From Protopterus annectens (taxonomy: Eukaryota; Chordata; Ceratodontiformes; Protopteridae): DNA of 64,000 nucleotides. Every line of letters starts with the position of its first letter. Positions within the stretch are counted from its first letter, which is position 1. Positions 55,683 to 64,000 of this stretch are shown piece by piece. Below the pieces are notes generated by a model. The model was not told where the DNA came from and searched no databases. It saw only the letters and a program-made list of their open reading frames with translations. The stretch is from the NCBI RefSeq assembly GCF_019279795.1, contig NC_056735.1, positions 1,940,554,455 through 1,940,618,454 of the forward strand, written 5' to 3'. The translations under genes were made by a program, and so were the position numbers.

Positions 55683-56720
55683 TTAGATGACTTTTATGAG
55701 GGATCGTAGTTTCTTGCTAGTACTAATCAGAGATGCCTTCCTTTTTTGGGATTTTGATCTATCATGTAGTAGCTTCCTCCTTCTGTTGTATAGCTTATTT
55801 ATGGCTGGGGTCCACCAGACAGGTCTCCTGCCTTTGGAGGAATGAGTCTTGGTTTTATCTGGGATAGCACAATCCATGCATTCCTGTTGGTGTCCATAGA
55901 AAGCGTTTGTAAAAGATTCTGCAGTTTGGGACGTATTTTCCACTGGCCCGGGGGCTTTGAAGGATTCCACCTTGGTTTTGAGAACTGTGAAGTTTGCTTT
56001 TGAGAAGTTCTTCACTGTAGTTTCCTTGTTTGGGGGTGGGGATGGGATATGGATGTCCAGTGAGATTAATTTATGGTCAGATCTTAGCAATGAGGGGTAT
56101 ACCTCTGGTATGGAACATAGAGTCCCCATGTTGGTGAGGATCAGGTCCAATATGTTTTCCCCTCTTTTGGGAGTGGTGACCAGTTGTTCCATAGCATTTA
56201 AGTTTATAAATTCTAGGAACCATTGGGCGAGGGTGTTGGGGTTTGACTAGTGCTCCCAGTCTATGTTTGGGTAGTTGAAGTCACCCAATATAATGGTGTT
56301 TGGAGAGACCTTCATATTCTCCAGTGTTCTCAGGAAAGCCGAGTGGGGTTCCTGAGTTTGGGAGGGTGGTCTGTAGCAGGCTACAAACTGAAAGGCAGTT
56401 TTGCCCACTGTTAGCTGCACATGGATGGTCTCCGATGCTTCATGCAGTGCCACTAACCTGGAGGTGTGGGTATCTTTGATGAATATGGATATTCCCCCTT
56501 CTTTTGTGGTTCGGTCTGAGTTTTGGGGCCAAAAAGCATGGTATGAGGTATAACCTGGTAGTGCTGGGGTGCTCTTGGGAGCCTTGAACCAGGTTTCTGT
56601 TACTGCACAGATATCGATATTCTCCATACTGAGGAGAGCCTCGAGTGTGTGCATCTTGAGGTTTAGACTTCTGGCATTGAGCAGCATTACACTTAGTTTC
56701 TTTTTCTTTGTTTTGTCTAT
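55683..56720 (-). pseudogene. LINE-4 APE-type endonuclease
   Basis: Nicks target DNA to prime reverse transcription. It reads VMLLNARSLNLKMHTLEALL (start with catalytic Asn), DICAVTETWF (catalytic Glu), GGISIFIKD, ACYRPPSQ and IILGDFNYPNIDWEH (GDFN with Asp/Asn). After one in-frame TAG (56247) the same frame continues with PKRGENILDLILTNMG and LLRSDHKLISLDI (SDH catalytic end). Apart from the TAG the domain is intact. The start overlaps the ORF1 end. Confidence 0.88.
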
Positions 56721-57600
56721 GGAGGTGGGTTTGTCTTTTGAGCCTTGCCTAAAAAAGGCACTATGGGGATGGCAAGAGCCTTAGCCAGTATTTGAAAGCC
56801 CAGGGGTGACAGGTGCAAGCCATCCCTAGCGAAGCAACGTGGCTTGTCAAGCATGTCATCCCAGGCTGACAGACTCTGGATCCCCTTTGAATGACACCAA
56901 TACTTTAGCCAATTGATAAAATTGATCATTTTGTCTTTATACTGTGGCATCATTCTTGGTGAGGGTAAGATGCTACTCAAGGTCAGGGTCATACCGGCAT
57001 GGGCTATATGATCAGAGAGATCCTCTATGTCTCTTTTCATGTAGTCCAGGGAGGTATGTCTCAGGTCATTCACACCAGCATGGACAATGTCGGAGTCATA
57101 TTTGTACTTGCTTTGGAGTGACCTGAGTGCTTGTGTTATGTGGCAGATCCTGGCACCCAACAGGCAGCTTACAGTGGCCTCCTTGTTCAGCCTGGTCAGT
57201 GGGACGTCAGTGTGTCTGACAATAGAGTCACCTATTACAAGTGTATTAAGTGTGTTGTTTAGCCTTAAGGGCTGTGACTGTGTGGCACACTGACTTTGTG
57301 AACTATGTGATACGTGGGTATTGTTGTGGGGTAGTGGTTGCTTGGATGTCTGCTTTGGAGGTCTCTGCTGCTTGGGCAGATTTTTATTTAAAGCCTCTGA
57401 GTATGTTTTTGTGTGTTTATGTGCTTGGTTTTCTGTTGCGATAGGTCTATGTGAGACTGAATTTGTGGTGTGTGTGGTTACCTTCTCCTCCTGACTGACT
57501 GCACCAGTATTGGGTTGAGAGAGCTCAGCCTCCAGTTTGGCTATATAGTTGCATCTCTCACATATATTTGAGCTTGTTGAACATGGAGTGGAGTCCTACC
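56717..57600 (-). pseudogene. LINE-4 ORF1: CxxC/coiled-coil plus SGNH esterase domain
   Basis: The upstream part has NICERCNYIAKLEAELSQPN (a Cys pair followed by a coiled-coil-like helix), then a Lys/Gln/Thr-rich linker. The esterase domain follows: NTLVIGDSIVRHTDVPLTR (GDS nucleophile block, about 57235), DIVHAGVNDLR (GxND block) and FARDGLHLSPLGFQILAKAL (DxxH block). This SGNH-hydrolase ORF1 is known from CR1 and L2-clade LINEs and is thought to act in RNP or membrane association. The Ser, Asn, Asp and His positions are all present. The ORF1 5' start is not resolved. Confidence 0.85.
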
Positions 57601-57609
57601 TCAGCCCCA

Positions 57610-58075
57610 ATAGTCCCAACCTCTTAGTGCAAAGGGATGTCAGGTATGTATTGCAGGTATATTTTAGACTGTTGCTACTGTAATAGGAGTTTTCTTAACA
57701 GACATGTTGTGTGCGGGAGGTCACATCTGCTTTTAACATGTGTGCCATTGGCTACTGACAGACATCCTAAGGACATCATAGTACAGTACCACTGCTAGCA
57801 CAGTAATGACCCCGTGGACTACAGCAGAGATACAACCAGTATATGTGGAGAATCTGGCACTCTGTGGTCAGTCTAGAGGTGTACACATATCCCCATCCTA
57901 TGAGACATGTGGACCACACCTCCCAATATGGAAGTTAATAGCCATGTACATGGGTATATCACTTAAATACTGGACTACATATGCCCACACAGTTTATGTA
58001 TGCACACACGCCAGTCTGTCCTGACACATAATACCTGGTGGTGCAGGGGTCGCATGGCCACATACTACCCAGTAA
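57610..58075. other. Unannotated TG/CA-rich sequence
   Basis: No recognised frame. It flanks the LINE-4 5' end. Confidence 0.35.
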
Positions 58076-58149
58076 TTAGTGACATACATCTGTACAGAAT
58101 TCCACTGCTTTGTCAGAAATACACAACAGTTATGGTGGCCTGGCAGCAG

Positions 58150-59030
58150 TATGTCTTGCAAATAACTGGACATATCAGCACACTGGGTAATTACACTAGG
58201 CTGATAGGCATGTCACAAAGCACTGTGCAAACTACAGGCAGACTGTGGCAACACTGGATTACATTTTGTACGGGGGACTACACATGTACCTGTGATTATA
58301 GCAGGCTCTACATGCATGTCACAGCACAGAGTAACAGCCAATTGTGTGAAAGTGCATACCCACAACCAATGTAAACACAGCCACAGCCACATATGGTACA
58401 CATGCTTAATATGACACTACATGGACTGTCCGATAAACACCATCCTCATATGTGCCACTCATACATTGACCCTACATACACTGGGTCATGGCACTACGTG
58501 GTCTGATGGTTGTCAGTGGTATGGGACACATGTGTGTCTGGCTCTACAGACATGTGAGCCAATAGGGTACCATTCACTGGAGCAGCATATCACATCAGAT
58601 AGAACAGGACCAACAACAAATGCATCTACCACAGTCTGTGCACAGCCCAAGGTATGTATGTGCAATACACATACTGTCAACAACCACCCTAGGTACACAG
58701 ACCCCAGTACTGTACACACAACCATGGAATGGCCAAGCTATGTCCTCAGAAACAACCCCTTCTATACATAACATGTTTAGCAGTCTGATATCTGACTGGC
58801 GTGTTATCAGGTATGACGTAAATAAATAATGGTGTACAGGACATATGCATCTCTTATTGCAGGACATATGTACAAAGGTTGACAGACTTGTGGCTGGAGC
58901 TATGAACACTGCCCCAATATTGGCATGTTGCTGTGACTCATACGTTTACTGTCATACCAGGTTTTGCTGTGACATATGTCCTATGAGGGATATGAAGTCA
59001 GTAACTCTCATGGCTGTCACCATGTACTGA
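58150..59030 (+). pseudogene. Probable PIF/Harbinger transposase relic
   Basis: Two blocks on the plus strand. At 58150-58290: YVLQITGHISTLGNYTRLIG, MSQSTVQTTGRLWQHWITF, resembling the helix-turn-helix region of Harbinger transposases (LxxLATGxF...GxSQSTVSRxxxxV...YIxFP). At 58887-58985: LVAGAMNTAPILACCCDSYV, YCHTRF, resembling the first catalytic block (VxGAxDCTHVxI...YxNRKGF). The catalytic Asp (GAMD) is Asn here and the expected His is Pro. An intron or unrelated DNA lies between. No third block was securely found; a weak LGNYNVWPLL at 60348 could match the LGDxGYxxxPWL box. Confidence 0.4.
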
Positions 59031-59039
59031 CTGCAATCC

Positions 59040-61085
59040 TTAAACTATGCTTCTACAGTTCTCAAATAGGTGTTCTGTGAGTAACACAAGAAACAAACAG
59101 CTCCACACACTGCCTAGTCCGCAGATGACCCTACAGATGGGGGTTTCCTCAAAAACATAGCAGTGTCATGACAGGTATTAAAACATGTAGACCAGCCATA
59201 TCCACACACACCCTGTTAAACCGACATTACTCCAAATGCAGAATAGCAACACTTACATTCTGTAGTCATGTCAGGCACATCTACCTCCTGTGTGTTGGCC
59301 TGTTTCCACAGTGTATGTTGTTAGAGGTAAATCCCAAATCCATCTGTGATGCTGTTTGCAAAACACCAGATCTAGGTCCTGCTTACAGTGAATGAAAAGG
59401 CCCAACACCAACATGATGTTCCTAGATATTGGAGTGTGTTTCCATGCAATTGACTATGGGAATGTTACCACAGCTGTTCCACATGCAGTCAGCTAGAGCA
59501 GGGCTGCAATTCATGTGGAGGTTATCAGCTGATTATGAGCATCATTTACAAAACACAAGCTGCTGCCTATGCAAAATAGGTGTAGTTCTCTACATCCACC
59601 AGAGAGGGAGTGTGAGAGACAGACAGAGACAAAGTAAGTCAGGGAGGGGGTGGGAGAGTAAAACCTAGGCATGTCTGTGTCACACACCTTACAAGTGCAG
59701 GGTTTCAAAGCCCTGACTGACTATGTATTGCTATCACATGTCTATGCAGTTATTGTATGCACCACATAGCTTACATGTTGATGAGCTGTCCAAACATATA
59801 TATATGATGGTGAGTGACATCTGCAACAGTGATATGGTAGCAATACGGTAGGTGTAGTACATGTGCTTGTTCACATGAACATGTGTCAGCGTCAATACAG
59901 CCACACTCTTTCAGGGACTCACAAACATTGACACACTTGACATGGGTCAGGAATAGACTTCCTAAGTAGTTAGTTTGGCACAATACAGTAGTTTGCAAGT
60001 ATCACATGCACCACAGGGGTTATCGGGAGGTTATATGGGCAAAGGGTATGTGAAGGTGTCTGACATCAGACAGCATGCTTCAGTATGCCAATGGGAGTTC
60101 TAGTGAGTGTGAATGTGGTTGAAAGCATCATACACCACACACACAGACACAGGGTGCCAGTTCTGACATGCATGCGTGCATTGCTTCACTGGTGTGTAGT
60201 GGTTGACTGTGCCAGAAGGCTATACAAGGCTAGTTAAAGGGTATACCTTTGAATCAGGCCACATGACAATGGTCTGCAGTGTGGCTGAGTGGTGTAATGT
60301 CTGGATTGGCCAACACAGGTGGGTATTGTATTCACCATCCAGTCACCTGGGTAACTATAATGTGTGGCCATTGCTGTGCAATGCTTGCCATGTATGCGTT
60401 CTTTAGTCCATGACATGGATGATGTCTGGGATGGGCACACATCCCACATGCAGGTACAGTGACATGTGCAACTGTACCTGGGGTGTCTAGCCCATGTTAT
60501 GTCCACAGATTGTTATCATCAAATGTGCCAGTCCTGGCCTCATGTGGCAAGAACTAGTAATGGACAGCAGGTTGACCCTGCACCTACATTGATAGCATGA
60601 TACAGGTATTCCCTGGTGTCAGTCTCATCTGTCCATACAGGGCATGTGTTTAAGGCATGGTATGTCCTTTGTGGGTCACATTTGATGACACCACATGTGT
60701 TGCAGGCATCCAGTGGGGAACATAGTGAAGGTGCACTGTCTGCATGTATGTGCCTTTTGTACTGATGGACAGGGTGCCATGCCCTCTATAGTCCACTGCA
60801 ATTGCACCATGGTTACTATCTGTGGGCAATATGCAGGGTATTACCAACATAGTGGTTGTTGCCTAGGCAAGTGTGTTTGTGTATGAGAAATGGGTTGAGA
60901 GTGTTCTCTGGGTATACAAGGGCCGCTAGCTTTGTTCACCAGGCCTTGATGTAACATATAGGGGAATGGATTGGTACCCCAGCCTCTTGGCTATTTCACA
61001 TCTGTTATCTTTGTAAGTTAGACATTGTAAAATATAATAGGGTCACCATATAAGAAATTTGCAAAACCCACTACACAATGAGTCT
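59040..61085. other. Unannotated TG/CA-rich sequence
   Basis: Frames of 60-90 codons only and no recognised domain, apart from the weak transposase-like stretch near 60348. Confidence 0.35.
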
Positions 61086-61089
61086 AGTT

Positions 61090-61819
61090 GTTACACACTC
61101 ACAGCCACCTCCACACAGGATACGAATGACAAACACAGACAGACACACTTGCCATGTTGGGATGAGAACTCCTACCTAACTAGTTTATTACACTACAGCA
61201 TTATACACTTATAGGACATGACACATAGATTATTTGAGTACTCTTTCCCCAAAGGTGTATTTCACTGAGAATGACATCAGCAGGCTTGCCAAAGAAGGTC
61301 AATGGAGGATGTAGTGACTGTGAATGGCCTCAAAAGCATTGCACCCTACACAGACAAAGAAACACACACACATCCACACTTTCCATGTGTGGGAACAGAA
61401 CCCCTACCAAACTACTATATCACACTACAGCATTAAGCTGTTATAGGACACACCACAGAGATTACGGGGCTACTCCTTTCCCAAAGGTGTATTTCACAGT
61501 GAATGACATCAGCAGGCTTGCCAAAGTAGATCAATGGAGGTTGTAGTGACTGTGAATGGCCTCAAAAGCATTGCACCCCACACAGACAAAGAAACACACC
61601 CACAAACATCCACACTTGCCATTTCTGGGAATAGAATCCCTACCAAACTACTATATCACACAACAGCATTATGCTGTTATAAGACTCACCAAAGTGATTA
61701 CTGGGCTTCTCCTTTCCCAAAGGTGTATTTCAAAGTGAATGGCATCAGCAGCCTTGCCAAAGTAGGGCATTTGAATTGCAGTGAGTGTGAGTCGCATGAA
61801 AAGCACTGCTCCCTCCACA

Positions 61820-61888
<69 letters not shown>

Positions 61889-62045
61889 CATGTCTGGGAT
61901 TAGAACTCCTACCTAACTAGTTTATCACACTACAACATTACACAGTTATAGGACACACCACAGAGATTACTGGGCTATGCCTTTCCCAAAGATGTATTCC
62001 AAAGTGAATGACATCAGCCGGCTTGTCATAGTAGGGCTATGGGGA
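61090..62045 (+). repeat. Tandem array, ~235-bp unit, four copies
   Basis: CACTTGCCATG-type starts at about 61147, 61376, 61612 and 61883. Each unit has GAACYCCTACC, TAGGACAYRMCACAGAGATTA, TTTCCCAAAGGTGTATTTC and GACATCAGCAGGCTTGCC. Copy 3 carries the expanded (CA)n tract, making it about 271 bp. Reading frames across it repeat the same peptide and are not considered genes. Confidence 0.88.
61821..61884. repeat. (CA)n microsatellite inside the tandem array
   Basis: Pure CA tract, present in the other units only as short CACACA runs. Confidence 0.97.
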
Positions 62046-62504
62046 GGGCAGTTTGTGTGCATGGGCAATAACCCATTCATCTAGAGGTAGACACACCGCA
62101 CTCAGGCACACACAAGTTTATATTCTGCAGGTACATGTACAGAACTGCTAGATGACTACTGCCTTGTACAATCATGTTGCACAGCTAGCACTTGCAACAT
62201 AGAGTCTGTAATGCTGTGGGATACCTGCGGCTAATTTCTACAATAAGTCACATTTACACATCATATGGTTGTAGCCATTTGGCTGTGTGCTGGGTGGGAC
62301 AGGCCTCATGATGAAAGACTCTTTGTCACTGTCACTCTCTTCCACACATCTATGTATGCATAATTTTGGCATATTATAGTGTGTTGTCCTTGGATATATG
62401 TGTGTATTCCTATCCAATGTGTGTTGTGTGTGCAAAGCATGACTGGTGCATACTGAGGAGTGTATGCACGCATCTGCAACTGTCAGAAATATATGGTCCA
62501 CTAT

Positions 62505-62640
62505 TGTTGGCAGACATGGGCTTCATTTGTTTAAGTGTGTGGGTATGCCCAGTATGACCTTTCAGTATGTTGTTGTCTGACATTGCCTTCATTTCTCTAA
62601 GTGTGTGAGCATGCCCAGTATGCCCTTCTGTATTGAATGT
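62505..62640. repeat. 72-bp tandem duplication
   Basis: GGCTTCATTTGTTTAAGTGT and TGCCTTCATTTCTCTAAGTGT units, each followed by a GCATGCCCAGTATG-like phrase, then TTGTTGTCTGACAT in the first. Two copies, about 85 percent alike. Confidence 0.8.
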
Positions 62641-62644
62641 GTGG

Positions 62645-64000
62645 ATCCATTCCAGGTAGTTTGTACTCCAGTGCAGACCTTTGTGTTCTACACCTACAGG
62701 TAGCAAACTGTTTCTGCAGGATATCTGTCAATCAGTTGGCAATATGGGGTCAAACTGTGCAAGGAATAGTGTGTACTATAGGTGATTGTGCCTGTTTTGC
62801 TTCTGCTACATGGTACTGGTGTTAGCAGAGATATTCAGACATGTGTACTGTTATACACTGTGATGTTTTATGTCCTCAAGTACTGTCAGGTTAAAATTTT
62901 TGCTCACAGTGATGTCCTGGGAACACAGGGTGAATGCAGCTGTGTCCAGTATTGTGGTCAAAAGCCTACATATTCTTGGAAGGTTATGCCATTCTGGAGG
63001 GGGAGCTGCAGACACTTGCTGCTGGGTCTATCCAGTTCAGCACCTTGGTACACTGCTGGCAGAGGATCTCATACTTGTACATACATCAACATGACAGTAT
63101 GGCCTTATCTTGCTGTGGCAATACCACACAGGTGTACAGATCCACACATGTTACCCAGAAGCAGGGGTCATAAGTCAGGACATTACCCCTATTGCAGTGT
63201 ACAGGCAGGTTTGTAGTCACCCATTTTTGTGTTTGAAGCCAAGGATAGTATGTGCACATGGCTATGTGTTGGACCTTGCACATTCCATACTGCCCATACT
63301 GCCACCCCCCTATTATTCTATCCTCTTCCATACATTATGCATACATTCTCTGATACTTTCCCTATAGTTATCACCTCATCACAGCTGTATTTTGGTGTTG
63401 GTCCACAGTTCATGCAGTGGGACATGGTGGACATGTTACTGTGGTTTGACCACATGGCCTTGCATATGGCTTATGTGGAGTGTGTTATGTTGTTATTTGG
63501 GTGTCCATGACATAACATACATTGGCAGTATGGGTGAGACGCAGGCCTTTGGCAGAGGTCTGTAGGCCTTTTGGTGGTGATGCAGGCCAGCTGTAACAGG
63601 CCATTGCATTCTGTCAGTCCTACAGTCCCAGACTGCCATACAGTATATTCCCCTGGGGTAACAGGCTAAGTGCACTAGGTGTTCATGCCATACTTTCTAT
63701 CAGTATTGATCAGGTGGTGTGGATGCTGGCAGGGTGCTACTTATAGCTAGGGAAACACTTGCATGGGACACATGCACTGCACGCTGGATTCTTTCACAAT
63801 TGCCATATTGTACCCATTCCCAACACCAGGGATAGAAGCAGAGAGGTACCTGTGGGTGGTGTTTGGGTGAGCTGGGTGCATGTGTGCTATGGACACTACT
63901 TGCATCTGACTCACAGATATGTATGGGCCATTCCAGTTATGTCGGCTTGTGAAGGGACATCAGCCGTTTCCCAATGTATCAGTCCTATCACCTTTGTGAT
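62645..64000. other. Unannotated TG/CA-rich sequence to window end
   Basis: Frames up to 144 codons with no recognisable domain. Nothing else supported. Confidence 0.35.

Larger units (their letters stand above)
53778..57600 (-). mobile_element. CR1-like LINE (LINE-4) with ORF1 esterase, endonuclease and RT
   Basis: The most complete LINE here. On the minus strand: ORF1 (about 57600-56717), ORF2 endonuclease (56720-55683), linker, RT (55474-54368), C-terminal module (54401-53924), 3' UTR and AACCTATG-type terminal repeats (53778-53800). The 5' UTR and ORF1 start are not evident, so it is probably 5'-truncated. A few stops and frameshifts only; younger than LINE-1, LINE-5 and LINE-6. Confidence 0.9.

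Noticed and set aside
60203..60406. LGNYNVWPLL as the second transposase catalytic block
   Set aside because: Single short resemblance with the expected Asp absent; kept only as a weak note under the transposase relic.
61271..61920. 91 and 128-codon frames with repeated peptide
   Set aside because: Result of the 235-bp tandem repeat; no start or domain support.
62782..63216. 144-codon frame as transposase end
   Set aside because: Checked for Harbinger DDE blocks; none found.

Overview
The window is eukaryotic repeat-rich DNA, most likely from a vertebrate with a large genome. The evidence is CpG-poor, TG/CA-rich sequence, long (CA)n, (GT)n and (TA)n microsatellites, CR1-like LINEs, a Gypsy-like LTR relic, tRNA-derived SINEs, three Penelope-like elements (PLEs) and spliced Myb/SANT genes of PIF/Harbinger type. 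Species cannot be fixed from the sequence; lungfish, bichir-like fish or amphibians would all fit. I see no ordinary host gene, no rRNA and no CRISPR. Almost every reading frame worth naming belongs to a transposable element, and nearly all are broken.

Layout. 0-3.6 kb: a decayed CR1-like LINE on the minus strand. 5.4-8.5 kb: Myb/SANT unit A (minus) with two recognisable exons, a conserved promoter-like block and TAAGC-rich DNA. 8.7-9.4 kb: a 255-bp repeat in three copies. 10.26-10.63 kb: a tRNA-derived SINE. 12.65-13.95 kb: a Gypsy-like RT/RNase H relic. 14.6-17.3 kb: two CR1-like LINEs head to tail. 19.8-23.3 kb: older LINE remains. 26.5-33.75 kb: Myb/SANT unit B (plus), containing a ~711-bp duplication; its last exon is split by a hairpin-shaped PLE fragment (PLE-3) with a 15-bp target duplication. 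37.3-41.4 kb: a third C-terminal exon (D, minus) and a different Myb/SANT gene (C, plus). 41.55-45.46 kb: a nearly complete PLE (PLE-1, minus) between two 589-bp direct repeats; part of this unit recurs at 47.4-48.7 kb between 58-bp duplications. 50.97-53.78 kb: a second PLE (PLE-2, minus) abutting the 3' end of a CR1-like LINE with esterase ORF1, endonuclease and RT (53.78-57.6 kb, minus). 58.1-59.0 kb: a probable Harbinger transposase relic. 61.1-62.0 kb: a ~235-bp tandem repeat.

How the parts relate. The PLEs encode an RT joined to a GIY-YIG endonuclease, and all three carry a hammerhead-ribozyme-like fold in the 3' region. The Myb/SANT genes are probably accessory DNA-binding proteins of Harbinger-type DNA transposons; their flanks are dense in TAAGC motifs that could be their binding sites. 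PLE-1 and PLE-3 both landed in the last exons of these genes. The most unusual structure is the exact 589-bp repeat around PLE-1 and its reuse in the 47.4-48.7 kb copy.
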